This document shows, in pieces, positions 24,471 to 35,530 of a DNA stretch of 64,000 nucleotides. Position numbers and translations under genes: made by a program. Below the pieces are notes generated by a model. That model was not told the DNA's origin. It worked only from the letters and a program-made list of their open reading frames with translations, and made no database searches. Position 1 is the first letter of the stretch. Every line of letters starts with the position of its first letter. Origin of the DNA: Megascapheus bottae (taxonomy: Eukaryota; Chordata; Mammalia; Rodentia; Geomyidae); assembly GCA_024803745.1 (NCBI GenBank), contig JANJXV010000025.1, forward strand, positions 13,866,341 to 13,930,340, written 5' to 3'.

Positions 24471-24849
24471 AAATTGATTCATAAAACAGAAAGTTATCAT
24501 AGATTACACAGTAAAAAAGAAAAATATCATTTAAAAGAAATCATTTTAAAAGAACCAGAACTAAAAAGCATCACAGCTTGAATTTTGTCTCATCTCTATA
24601 GATATTTCTTCTCTAATTCAAAATGTTATAATGCATAATAATAAATTGGAAAAGGCTTCAATTCATCCTATGATTCCAACACAATTTGAATACCAAAACC
24701 TGATAAACATTCCAAAAAAAAAAACTACAGACTTGTTTCAGGATTTTCAATGCAAAAATTTAAGTCAAATTGTTAGCAAGGAAAATACAGCAATATATCA
24801 AACCTATGCTGTGTGGTTAAGTAGAGACTTCATAATCCTGATTTGATTT
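24471..24849. other. AT-rich intergenic sequence
   Basis: The 71-codon open frame at 24631 may be residual L1 sequence (CAAAAATTTAAGTCAAATTG resembles ORF2 text), but support is weak. Confidence 0.35.
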
Positions 24850-25032
24850 TTGGGGTGCTTATCTTGGGGCTAGGTGCTGTCCCCCCACACCCACTTGAAG
24901 CTAGCACCTGAGCCACGGGCTTTTTGGTGTTTAATTGGAGATAAAAGTTTTACAGACTTTTCTCCTCTGGCTAGCATTGAACCATGATCCTCAGATGTCA
25001 GCCTTCTGAGTACCTAGGATTACTGGCACCCA
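24850..25032 (-). mobile_element. Composite SINE, diverged
   Basis: TTTAATTGGAGATAAAAG and ATGATCCTCAGATGTCAGCC mark the antisense 7SL-like arm. Confidence 0.8.
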
Positions 25033-25164
25033 GTTTATTTCACACAATTTAAATAGCCTACCTATGGCTATACTTACCAGTAGGAGAATAAATGTTATCT
25101 GTTTTTCGATTTTGTTGGAGAAGTAAAATATAAATAGAAAATTCTGGATGTCTTATTTGAGTTG

Positions 25165-25520
25165 TTAAAATATGATAGACTGGATGGCTTATGGACTACA
25201 GAAATTTTTATTTTTTTTTTACCATTCTGGAGGCTAGGAGATCCAAGATGGAAGTCAAATGTAGGCAGATTCAGTGTCTGGTATGGCTTGATCCCTCATA
25301 GGCCAATGTCTTCTCATTCTGATCTGGTGCAGTGAGAGGGGTAGGGGGTCTCCTTTGAGGTTCTTTAATAAGAACACTAATCTCATTTATGAGGCTCTGT
25401 TTTTATGACCTGATCTCCTTCCAAGGACCCCACCTTCTTAATGCCTTCACTTCCTAGGGTACAATTGCCACATAGGCTGATGGGGGAAGAAAGTACAAAT
25501 ATTCATAACACAGTGTTGGC
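25165..25520 (-). mobile_element. MLT1-type (MaLR) LTR, decayed
   Basis: The antisense text CATTCTGGAGGCTAGGAGAT, CAGTGTCTGGTATGGCTTG, ATGACCTGATCTCCTTCC and CCCCACCTTCTTAATGCC follows the order of MLT1 LTRs. It is an ancient non-coding solo LTR. Confidence 0.65.
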
Positions 25521-26539
25521 TTCTGTCCAATATGTTTCCACTGACAGACTTCAGTCTGAATCTCTGCTGTGCATTGCTATTCTCCAAAAGGATGTGGTTA
25601 CCCTCTGTCAGCTTCCTTCCCTCACACCCATCTTCCTTTCTAACGAAGTCTCAGAGGACTAGTAGTTTCTAAAAATAAAATAAAATAAAATAAAACAAAA
25701 ACACCTTTGAACAGCACTAGATGAACAAAAAAAGAAACTTGTCAGACAAGAAACAAAACCAAAACTAAAATTACCAGATTCTTCCTCACAAGTCTCTGGG
25801 GGACTTTTCAGCTACTAAAAGCCCATGGCTCAAGATTCAAGAAGAGCTAAATTTTAATTTGGAGTCTAAAGGTGGAAAAGATCAACATTCCAGGTCAGGA
25901 ATTTAGGCAGAAAGTTACTTGTTCTCAACCATTTTTTGTTCTATTTTGGTCTTTACCTGCTTCTCAGCCTTTGTTCTATCTGGGTCTTTATCTTGATTGG
26001 ATGAGGCCCAGCCATGTGGCAAAGGACAATCTGAGTTACTCAGGCTACCTGGTCAAATGTTAATCTCCTCCAGAGATGCTCTCCCAGACATACCAAGAAG
26101 AATGTGGACTGGATATCTGGGAAGCCCATAGTTCAGGAAAGTTAGCAAATAAAATTCACCATCGTGTCCATATTGTCCCCCTTTTGCCAATGAAGAAACA
26201 AAAGCTGAAGTGATTTCATCCGAATCATAAGGCTAACAAGATAGAGCCTAACCTTGTAAGTAGATCTATCTGAGACCCAACAATCTCAGCCTGACAAACT
26301 GTGACAAATAATTCAAAATATAGACCAAAGAAAAAAATATCAGTAATAACAATCCAGGCTTTTATGAATCAAAAATGTTGTATACTACCTATTAGTGTTG
26401 GGCACAAACTAAACAAAACTTCCTCAAAATAAAGGCAAATAAATAAACTGATTATTGATTAAAAAATAAATAGGTTCAAACTAATTAGTGGTGAGAAAAA
26501 TGCAAATCAAAAATAACTGCACCTCCCTATCTGATTTAA
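25521..26539. other. Unique intergenic sequence
   Basis: Includes a TAAAA simple repeat near 25675-25695. AAATGCAAATCAAAAATAAC near 26499 may be a short old L1 remnant. Confidence 0.4.
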
Positions 26540-27220
26540 ATCTTACATAAATGACTTGCAGACTGCTTTGTCCTTGGTAGTCTATTTTAAAGTGTTCGTA
26601 TGGGAAACAACTAAATTTTACTTTCTGAAGGTGACTGTGTTACAATTTTCCTTTTTCCTTTGAAATGGAGAGGACTCTGGGCTGCTCAAAAGGAGCCCAG
26701 GCTGCAGCCTTGGCAATAGATTTCAATCTCCAATTCTGGGTGACACAGGGAGCTTCTGCAAGATCAAGTCATCAACGTTCTAAATCCCCAATCACGCTGG
26801 CCTCCACGCTATAAACCATTGGGGCAGCCAGCCACGGATGAGCCTAAAGGTTAAGCATATACCATTGACCTTAGAGGATGGAGTTAGCACATCATTAAGT
26901 ACAAACTTGCCTGAGCACACCAAAAAGTGCCTTGGGAGAATTATTCAAGGCTTAAAGGTTCCACCCACATTTGTTTGACACAAAAATCAATACCTTTCCC
27001 CCCTATCTTTGTTTGCCTGGATTACATTTTACTGCTAAGTAGTTCTTAGGACATCATTTAAATTTCTCGTCTTTCATTTCACCCGGCAGTGTGTGACCAA
27101 GGGAAAATAGGAATATGCCTTTGTTTCATTTTCTTAGAGATAGATGATACGAGAAACATGAAAAGGATCATTTGTACAATGATTCTGTGTCAGTACACAG
27201 ACTGACAATTCACAATCCTG
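26540..27220. promoter_or_regulatory. Candidate conserved regulatory element
   Basis: Repeat-free block with balanced composition, including CCCAATCACGCTGG, GGTTAAGCATATACC and CTTTGTTTGCC. It is proposed from composition and lack of repeats only. Confidence 0.3.
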
Positions 27221-27644
27221 TAACATACACTTTTTCCCTTGGTCTGAAACTGTCTTCACAATGCTCCTCTTAGGGAACAGAGAAGGAAGAGGTAATTCCA
27301 TAAGTAGCATGGTGACAACCAGCTATCCATTTGGGAGAAAGAAATCAAATCCTATGTTACACATACATTAAGAAAAAAATGAATCAATCTCCAGGGGGCT
27401 TATCTTTTCAAATGGAAAAATTACTAGTAGTAGTAGTTAATAATAGGAAAACATTCTTAATCAGGTCCTGAAAGATACTTAACCATGTGTGTGTGTTTGA
27501 CTGTATTACTTCTAAATAGAAAAGGAAAAAAGAAAGAAAAGGAAAGAAAAATCATGATTTAAATAAAGTTGAATTTACCTAACCTTGGCATAATACTTGC
27601 TATGTGTCAGGAACTGTGACAAATGCTTAAAAAATAATTGAAAA
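27221..27644. other. Unique intergenic sequence
   Basis: A TAG trinucleotide run near 27424 and an A/G-rich patch near 27520; nothing else. Confidence 0.4.
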
Positions 27645-27985
27645 GAAGGAAAGTTTGTTTGGGCTCATAGTTTCAGCAGTTTCAGCCTTAGGTGGCTGGT
27701 TCTGTTGTTTCTGGACTGTGATGAGGAAAGCATGGTGGTGTTAAGCACTGGAGGGCAGGTTTACTTACTTCAGTGTCAGCCAAGAAGCAGAGAGAGAAAG
27801 ACCCAGAGGGGAAGTGTCTGTGGAGACAAGATATATTTTTCAAAAAACATACCCATTTCCTCTAAATATCCCCCCTTCCCCATTTCCACCACTTCCCAAT
27901 AACCATGTCTTAAAATTATGAATTCATCAAGGGTACTGTGAGCCAGTCACTCCTGTGATCTGGCCACCTCTATCAGAAACCAAAA
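27645..27985 (-). mobile_element. Possible MaLR-type LTR, decayed
   Basis: GTTTGTTTGGGCTCATAGTT, AAGAAGCAGAGAGAGAAAGA and TATGAATTCATCAAGGGTAC resemble rodent MaLR LTR text in order. The match is loose. Confidence 0.4.
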
Positions 27986-28009
27986 AAGCTCTATCTGAAA
28001 AACCGGAAC

Positions 28010-28470
28010 AAGTATTTACAGAATATTTGACACAGACAGAGTAATAGTAGCAGAGGACATAGGAGCTTTTACAAATCAACATGAAGGCTACCACATATTA
28101 AAATAGAAAAAAAACTCTAAAAAAAAATCAGGCAATTATAAAGGAATGGCTATTGAGAAAAGTAAACGAGCTAGGAACATAGCTTAGTGGTGAAGTACTT
28201 GCCTAGCACGCACAAAGCCCTAGGTTCGATTCCTCAGTATCACATACTCAGAAAAAGGCGGGCTGTGGCTCAAGTGGTAGAGCTATAGCCTGAGAAAAGC
28301 CCAAGGACAGTGCCCAGGCCCTGAGTTCAAGCCAAGGACTGGCAAAAAAAAAAAAAAGAAAGAAAAAGAGAAAAGTAAACACACTCAATCTAATTAATGG
28401 TAAAAGGGAAGGTAAATCAAAACAACAAAGCCTCATTGTTGATCCCATATCAGATTTTAGTTTTATTTAG
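28010..28470 (+). mobile_element. Old LINE-1 fragment, interrupted by a SINE
   Basis: AATCAAAACAACAAAGCCTCATTG and the flanking text resemble distal ORF2 of an old L1. Part of what may be the same element continues at 30401 after younger insertions. Confidence 0.45.
28168..28367 (+). mobile_element. Dimeric tRNA/ID-like SINE with perfect target duplication
   Basis: Both arms are present, with a shortened arm junction and an A14-plus tail. Flanked by GAGAAAAGTAAAC at 28155-28167 and 28368-28380. Confidence 0.92.
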
Positions 28471-28830
28471 TATGATATCCTGCCTTAGTCACTTTCCTCT
28501 TCTGTAATAGAGTAGGACAACTTGGGTCATTTGTAAACTGCTTGCAATTCTGGAGACTGGGTGGTCCAAGGTCAAGGAGCCACGTCTAGTGAGGGCCTCC
28601 TGGCTACGTTTAAACATGGCAGAAGTTAAGCAGGCATGTGCAACACAGAGATAAATACCCATGACATACATATTCTTTACTTCAGGATGACAACTGACAG
28701 AGGCTGTGACTGTGACATTAATTCATTCATGAAGACTGTATGTTCTTGACCTACCCATCTCTTAACATCACCATGACCATTAAATTTCAGTGTAAATTTA
28801 GAGAGAACATTCAAATGATAGCATACTTTG
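28470..28830 (-). mobile_element. MLT1-type (MaLR) LTR, decayed
   Basis: GCAATTCTGGAGACTGGGTG, GTCCAAGGTCAAGGAGCC, ATGACCATTAAATTTCAG and a final CATTCAAATGATAGCA follow antisense MLT1 order. Confidence 0.6.
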
Positions 28831-28991
28831 TGTGAACTGTGATCCAGAATATATATATGTAAAATTATATAATCTAATGTATTTCAGAATATATATGTAC
28901 ATATATATTCTCCCTATTTGCAGAGAATAAATCTGTTCAAACCTTAAGAAAGGGTTCGACTTAGAGGTATCAATCAAAATTTAAACACATA

Positions 28992-30384
28992 GCTAGTAAA
29001 CTAATTAGGAAGCCTACAGAGTGGGAGAAGATCTTCACCAACCATACAACAAAGGCCTCATATCTAAAATATATCAACAGCTCAAAAAATTGAATCAATC
29101 CAAAACTAATCTCCAAAGTAACAACCATCCCATTAAAACATGGGCCAAAGACTTAAAGAGAGTCTTCTCTGAAGAAGAAACAAAAATGGCCTATATTCAC
29201 ATGAAGAAATGCTCAACATCTCTGGTCAGAAAAGAAACGCAAATCAAAACAACTCTAAGATTCCACCTCACTCCAGTTAGAATGGCCAGGATCAGGAAAA
29301 CGAATAACAACAGATGCTGGAGGGGATGTGGCCAGGAGGGATCACTACTACACTGTTGGTGGGAGTGCAAACTCATTCAACCACTATGGAAAGCAGTGTG
29401 GCAGTGCCTCAAAAGACTAAACACAGAGCTCCCCTATGACCCAGCAATTCCACTACTTGGCATTTACCCAATCATCCAGAAACAAAGTCATACTAAATCC
29501 ACCAGCGCAACAATGTTCATTGCAGCACTATTTACCATAGCAAAGATATGGAACCAACCCCGATGTCCTCAGTTGATGAGTGGATCAACAAGATGTGGTA
29601 CTTATACACAATGGAATTCTATGCTGTTGTCAGAAAGAATGACATCACCCCATTTGTTAGGAAATGGAAAGACTTAGAAAAGATCATATTAGGCCGGGAG
29701 TTTGGCCTAATGGTTAAAGTGCTTGCCTAGCATGTACGAAGACCCGGGTTCAATTCCTCGGTACCACATACATAGAAAAAAGCCAGAAGTGATGCTGAGG
29801 CTCAAGTGGTAGAGCTCTAGCCTTGAGAAAGTCCAAGGACAGTGCTCAGGCCCTGAGCTCAAGCCCAGGACTGGCAAAAAAAAAGAAAGAAAAGAAAAGA
29901 TCATATTAAGTGAAGTAAGCCAGACTCAAAGGAACTTAGGCTCAATGGTCATAATCATTTGTCATAATCAGTAGAAATCTTGGGCTCTCCTAGCAGAGAT
30001 TTGCAATAGAGCAAAACCTTGATACAAAAGGCCATATAGTAGGACGCTAAATGAAAGGATCTCTAGGATATAGAAACATAAGCCGTATAATGAATGATTG
30101 TTGTTCTTATGGTACTATGTTATCACTCATCTCTTTTGCTGCCCCTTGGTTATCTCATATTGTTACAGTATCTCACTTTGTTACCTGATATATCAGATAT
30201 ATTTGTATTTGGTTATCTGAAATTGGATAGGGAAGGGGGGAAAACAAGATGAGGGGCAGGGGTTGGTGGGAGGGAAATGGGGACCAAGACATGTGAAAGG
30301 GTATCAATGTATGGGAATTAATGCACCATCTATCTGGCAAATATCATGTAACCTTTCTATTAATTACAATAAAAATATATGAAA
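28992..30384 (+). mobile_element. 5'-truncated LINE-1 (L1) with perfect target duplication, split by a SINE
   Basis: It encodes the C-terminal part of ORF2p from about 29000: [41 protein letters not shown] and [15 protein letters not shown]. The frame shifts near 29567-29573, after which the other register reads [23 protein letters not shown] splits that register at 29692-29893, and it ends at a TAG near 29970. The 3'UTR and a short A-rich tail end at 30384. Direct repeats AAAATTTAAACACATA (28976-28991 and 30385-30400) delimit the insertion, so it is fairly recent. It lacks ORF1 and most of ORF2 and is non-functional. Confidence 0.95.
29692..29893 (+). mobile_element. Dimeric tRNA/ID-like SINE inserted in L1 ORF2
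   Basis: Full-length copy flanked by perfect 15-bp repeats GAAAAGATCATATTA (29677-29691 and 29894-29908). It must be younger than the L1 that it interrupts. Confidence 0.96.
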
Positions 30385-30400
30385 AAAATTTAAACACATA

Positions 30401-30620
30401 TTCTTTTTGACCCAGCAGTCTATTTAGGTATTTCTCCTACATAAACACTTATTTGTACAAATAGCTCTACAAAAACATTAACTGTGCTAGTGAGAACAAA
30501 GTATAAGAAACTTGAAATAACCATCAGATAAGCAAGTTAAATGACAGAATATAATTATAGGAAAAATATGTGGCCATTAATAGGACCAAAAAAAGTGGGG
30601 ATATAAAATATATTCATATT
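30401..30620 (+). mobile_element. Old LINE-1 fragment
   Basis: TTTTTGACCCAGCAGTCTAT and AGTATAAGAAACTTGAAATA resemble the distal ORF2/3' region of old L1s. It may continue the fragment at 28010-28470. Confidence 0.5.
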
Positions 30621-30724
30621 ATGGTCTGGTTCTCTATGAATTTGAAGAGTTTATTGGAGAGTTTTACAGAAGAATATAGGTTCAAGGAGGAAGCATATGG
30701 ACCCTGCCGCTGAGATATTGTTAC

Positions 30725-30908
30725 TTTCCTGGGGCTTGATCTAGGCTCCTGAGCACGATCCTTGCACTTTTTCCCTCAAGGATAGCACTCTGCCACTTGA
30801 GCCACAGAGCTGCTTCCAGCTTTTCTATGTATGTGGTACCAAGGAATGGAGCCTGGGTCTTCATGCATGCTAGGCAGGCACTCTACCACTAGGCCCAACT
30901 CCCAGCCT
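30725..30908 (-). mobile_element. Dimeric tRNA/ID-like SINE
   Basis: Complete antisense copy, moderately diverged. TGAGATATTGT/TGAGCTATTGT on the two sides suggest a target duplication. Confidence 0.9.
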
Positions 30909-32104
30909 GAGCTATTGTGACTTTAACAATTTGCTTTTCTCTACCCAGAGTCAGATATACCATGAAGCAAATGAATTCTAAGCTTCAGGGCTTCTAACTT
31001 GAATGAACCTCCCTCAAGACCTTGGAAGAGGCTTTAGCTATGTGTTCACATAGTCATATGTTTTTGCAAATTTGCTAAAGTAAAATAATACAACTTCAAT
31101 CAGTTAAGACAACTATTTCAGCTGAGATGTCTCTATCACACTTCCTCTTGTTTCCTAAGCTTCAGAGTTCTCATTCTGCCAAAGTTTTCTCCTAAGGCAA
31201 GCCTTTTAGCACACTTTGACTTCTATTCAAACTCTCTATCTTTTCTTTATTGTTACTATTACAGGTCTTCAATCCCTTATCTGCAATTCCAAAATTCAAA
31301 ACAAGTCATGAACAGTTCTTTTCTGCATTCTTTTTGCAGCAAAACTCAATTTGATCAGAGCTCATTTAATGGAACAACCTGACCTGAATTGACATGAGAT
31401 TATTAAAGATTCTGTTTATCCCACTTAAGAGCGAGAATGTATTTTTTTTTGCTACAGAAATAATTATGCCTTTGATTGTGGGGTGTTGCCCAGTCCATAG
31501 GGAGTTTTTGAGTAGTAAATTCAGAAAGAGAAAATGCGCACAAAATGAGAGAGAACAACAACCAAAAAATAAGAACTGATCATAAATAGACTTTTCAGGA
31601 ATCATCTGAGAAATGGATAGACCCCAGATCCTTCTCTGAAGGGTCTAGAGGATGATCTTTCTGTCAAAATAGGTAAATTGTTAAGAGCTGAATTATTTTA
31701 GGAGACAATAAGATTAAGGTAGACTATCTATAATGAAATATAAATCTTTATTGCCCCTAATCCATGTAGCAAAGATATCAAAACATTATGAATTCCGTCT
31801 CTTTCTTCAAGGAGCATTTCAGGTGGGGAGCACTGGCCTACAAGAGTAAATGTTGACATAATCAGAGTAGATGTATCTGGTGGAGTGAAGAGTAGTGCAT
31901 GGAGGAAAAGAGGATAGGTAGAGAGATGTGCAAATGCACATCTAGAAGGCCTGGACTACTGAGTAGTGAAATTAGGGGGAAAATGACTAAAGCTATAGAA
32001 ATAATGGCCAGACATTTTGCAAAATGGATGAGAAAAATAAATCTAGAAACACAAACACAGTTACTACTATATCACTACTACAAATTAATAAAATTAAATA
32101 AGTC
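30909..32104. other. Unique intergenic sequence
   Basis: No credible gene or recognisable repeat. Confidence 0.45.
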
Positions 32105-32319
32105 TTGGGCCGGGAGTTTGACCTAGTGGTTAAAGTGCTTGCCTAGCATGCATGAATACCCGGGTTCGATTCCTCGGTACCACATACATAGAAAAAAGCC
32201 GGAAGTGGTAGAGGCTCAAGTGGTAGAGCTCTAGCCTTGAGAAAGTCCAAGGACAGTGCTCAGGCCCTGAGTTCAAGTCCAGGACTGGCAAAAAAAAAAT
32301 ATATATATATATATATATA
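32105..32319 (+). mobile_element. Dimeric tRNA/ID-like SINE with (TA)n tail
   Basis: Full length; the tail A9 is followed by about 10 TA units. Target duplication TTAAATAAGTC at 32094-32104 and 32320-32330. Confidence 0.95.
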
Positions 32320-32330
32320 TTAAATAAGTC

Positions 32331-32591
32331 CTAGACATATTGTGATTAAAAATGCCAGAGTCCTCTAAATCAGTCAAACCAACAAGTAAACAAAAAGATC
32401 TTACAAGCAGCAAAGAGAGAAAAGACAAGGCTTCTCTAACAATACCACTTAGATGAACAGCAAAAATGAACTTAGCGGGTGGTAAATTACTTTATCTTCA
32501 AAAGGCGAAGCAAAAACCAGATACCACACAGAGTTATCAGTGCAGCTTGGTGCTAGGCACTTGTGTAGCATGTATGATGACCTGCTTTCCA
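32331..32591. other. Possible old L1 remnant
   Basis: CAAGCAGCAAAGAGAGAAAAG followed after a gap by CTACAATTCTGTACCCAG near 32657 loosely resembles L1 ORF1-region text. Weak. Confidence 0.3.

Positions 32592-32646
<55 letters not shown>
32592..32646. repeat. (CA)n microsatellite
   Basis: CA tract of about 27 units. Confidence 0.97.
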
Positions 32647-32648
<2 letters not shown>

Positions 32649-32702
32649 TACTAGCCTACAATTCTGTACCCAGAAAAGCTAAAGTTTAAAAACTATCATT
32701 GT

Positions 32703-32887
32703 TGGGCCGCAAGTTTGGCCTAATGGTAGAGTGTTTGTCTAGCATGCACAAAGGTCCAGGTTCGATTCCTCGGCACCACATACATAGAGGCTGAGGCTCA
32801 AGTGGTAGAACTCTAGCCTTGAGAAAGTCCAAGGACAGTGCTCAGGCCCTGAGCTCAATTACAGGACTGGCAAACAAACAAACAAAC
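32703..32887 (+). mobile_element. Dimeric tRNA/ID-like SINE with perfect target duplication
   Basis: Both arms are present, with a deletion at the arm junction, and an AAAC-type tail. Direct repeats AAAAACTATCATTGT at 32688-32702 and 32888-32902. Confidence 0.95.
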
Positions 32888-32924
32888 AAAAACTATCATT
32901 GTCTTTTAAGAATAATTGCAAGAC

Positions 32925-33436
32925 AGGTACTGGTAACTTATACCTGTAATCCTAGCTAATCAGGACGATGAGATCTGAGAATCAAGGTACAAAGCTACCC
33001 TGGGAAAACAAGTCTGTGTGACATTATTATTTAGTTGTACAAAAGGATCACAAATCTGTAAGTCAGGTTATGAGTACAATGCTATTTGTGAGACTTTTTT
33101 TTGTCAGTCGTGGGGCTTGAACTCTGGGCCTGAGTGCTGTCCCTGAGCTCTTCAGCTCAAGGCTACCTCCCTACCCCTAGAGCTACAGTGCCACTTCCAG
33201 TTTTCCAGTGGTTAATTGGAGATAAGAGTCTCACAGTCTTTAGTGCCGTGGCTAGATTTGAACTAGCCTCCTGAGTAGCTAGGATTAGGGTGTGAACCAC
33301 CTCACCAAGCCTCTGTGAGACTCTTAACCACCAAAAATCTGGAAGTAGAGGTATGACTCAAATGGTAGAGTGCTAGCCAGGAGCAAAAAAGTTAAGGAGC
33401 AATACCCAGGCCCTAAGTTCAAGCCCTAGTACCAGT
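32925..33436 (+). mobile_element. Composite SINE split by a second SINE
   Basis: The left part (about 32925-33030) has CCTGTAATCCTAGCTAATCA. The right part (33314-33436) resumes at GTGAGACTCTTAACCACC and the right arm. About 70 bp of unrelated sequence lies between the left part and the inserted element. Confidence 0.75.
33096..33313 (-). mobile_element. Composite SINE inserted into another composite SINE
   Basis: Complete antisense copy flanked by TGTGAGACT at 33087-33095 and 33314-33322, inside the host SINE's 7SL-like arm. Confidence 0.85.
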
Positions 33437-33518
33437 ATGAAAGGAAGAAGAAGAAGAGGAGGAAGAGAAGGAGCAGGAGGAGGAGGAGGAGGAAGAAGAA
33501 GAAGAAGGAGGAGGAGGA

Positions 33519-33580
<62 letters not shown>

Positions 33581-33624
33581 AGAAGAAGAAGAAGAAGAAG
33601 AAGAAGAAGAAGAAGAAGAAGAAG

Positions 33625-33655
<31 letters not shown>

Positions 33656-33720
33656 GGCAGAGGAGAAGGAGGAGGAAAAGAATAAGAAGGAAAAGGGAAC
33701 AGAAGGAAGAATAAGAGAGA
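33437..33720. repeat. Compound purine-rich repeat with (CAG)18 and (GAA)n
   Basis: Starts directly at the 3' end of the composite SINE. It comprises GAA/GGA mixtures, then about 18 CAG units (33522-33576), about 25 GAA units to 33653, and degenerate GGA/GAA. It is plausibly an expanded SINE tail. Confidence 0.95.
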
Positions 33721-33799
33721 AAAGGATGAATTAATTAAAGAGAATAGTTTCTGTCTTCGGTGAGATGACTACTATTTCTGTCTACTATTGAAATGAACT

Positions 33800-33905
33800 A
33801 TCACAGCAAGCTATGTTGGTACACACCTGTTATTTCAGCACTAATTTGTGGAATCATGAGTTCCAGGCTAACTCTGAGTTACACACTGAGACTCTGTTGG
33901 AAAAC
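33800..33905 (+). mobile_element. B1-like SINE monomer
   Basis: CACACCTGTTATTTCAGCAC, GAGTTCCAGGCTAACTCTGA and GAGACTCTGTTGG follow B1 order, without the right arm seen in other copies. Confidence 0.7.
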
Positions 33906-35059
33906 AAAAAAGTGTCCAAAGTTTCTAGAAATTAAAAATATGAAAGTCAATATAAAACATAATGCAAAAGGAAAAGTCAGTGATCACACTTGACATGACT
34001 AAAACTCGAAATATAGTTAATGATCCAACTGGAGGAATTCCCCAAAACACAGCACAAAAATAACGAAAGGATGAACCTTTTAGAGAAAAAACTTAATGAG
34101 TCATAGTTAATCATAGTTCATGTAGATCAAATCCTAACAAAAATTGTGCAAGGAGACAACAAGGAAGATGGAAGCATATCAACCAAGAGAATATCTCCGT
34201 GAAGTAAAAAGCTTAAATGGTCAGATGCAAAAGATTCACTAAACATCTTTAGAAATGGAGGAGCCAAAAACCATGCTGTTTGGAGGTAAAATGAAATTCT
34301 TTTAAGTTCTCAGAAGGTGCCTGTGCGTTTAGTAAGCAGTAAGGAGTACACAGAAATTACTTATCTTCAATGGCAAATTAAACTGGAATTGGACTTCTTA
34401 TATGTAACATGGAACAACAGAAATCAGTAGAAAAACAAATCCTTTAAGTCCTGAAAGAGGAGGACTTTGAATTAAAATGCTACTACTAATAAGTAAATAA
34501 ATTAAGTAAGTTGAATAATGGTCACCCTCGATGGCAGAAAAAGACAAAACTAGCGTAAAAGACAAAGCTAACTTCACACCTGCTCACTGGCAGGACATTC
34601 CAGGCCTGCAGCGCTTTATTTATTGACTATGTGTCCCTCCTCACATCTGTGAGACATGGAAACTCACTACCGGTTTACAAGACCATCCGTTTTGAACAAG
34701 ACCATCCATCATGAAACGGGAAGGAGTGATCAACACCCCCTCAACTGCCATACATTCTACCAGGTCAGCAAGTGAGAATCACGGTTGACAACACAACTAC
34801 TGGCCTCAGGTAGCAAATCCATCCTTCCAGCTGCTCCCATCCATATGGATTCAATGATCTGCAGAGAGTGCAGGCCTCTTCTTACTGGGAGTGTCTGCTC
34901 TTACACTGCCATCCAGACTCCATCCCCAAACTACCGTAAGGTAAGCTGACAACCATTTATCTCAGCATCATCTGGTAGCCAACTGCTGACAAAGAAGGAA
35001 TTGGGCCCATTAGTGAGCCAACAGATGTGATGAAGGGAAAGGTGTTCTTATCTGGAAGA
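33906..35059. other. Unique or unrecognised old-repeat sequence
   Basis: The AT-rich part to about 34540 has the texture of decayed L1, but no clear match. 34560-35000 is unique and more GC-balanced. No credible gene. Confidence 0.35.
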
Positions 35060-35530
35060 AATAAAAGATTTAAGATGTAAGATGGGGGGAGGGAGAATAA
35101 TGAAAAATAATTTAATCATTAAGTTAAAGCCAGATGGAAACCTATTAGTGATATTTTCCCTGGGAAAGGAAAGCTGATGCTGTCTCTGAGGGTCCAGAGT
35201 CACCATTTCCTAAAACATAATCTTAGGACAATATTCTGTAACCTTTCTGTTAGTGAATGAAGATACTCACTTGAATTTCTAATTTGTCTGGGCCAATGTG
35301 AACAGCGATGAGGGTTTGAAACCTTGGCTTAACAGCACTGGGTTAATTGTAAAGAGGGAAGCTAATACCTCAGTGGAAAGATGTTATAGATAGTAGTAAT
35401 AATAATATATCTTAATTTGTAGCTTGTCTCGATTTTACGACAGAAATTACTCTCACTGATGGATTATGAAATAGGAAAGGCAAATGATCACAAAGGAAAA
35501 AAATCTTTATTGAAGAGTTATCTTTAAATT
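35060..35530. promoter_or_regulatory. Candidate conserved regulatory element
   Basis: Repeat-free, with AATAATTTAATCATTAAG near 35106, TTTCTAATTTGTC near 35276 and GGTTAATTGTAAAG near 35341. Inferred from motif texture only. Confidence 0.3.

Noticed and set aside
29021..29677. 218-codon open frame as a host gene
   Set aside because: It is the distal ORF2p region of a truncated L1, with a frameshifted C-terminus.
33437..33685. Arg/Ser-repeat open frame resembling an SR-like protein
   Set aside because: It reads CAG/AGC and AGA units of the compound repeat; there is no flanking coding sequence.
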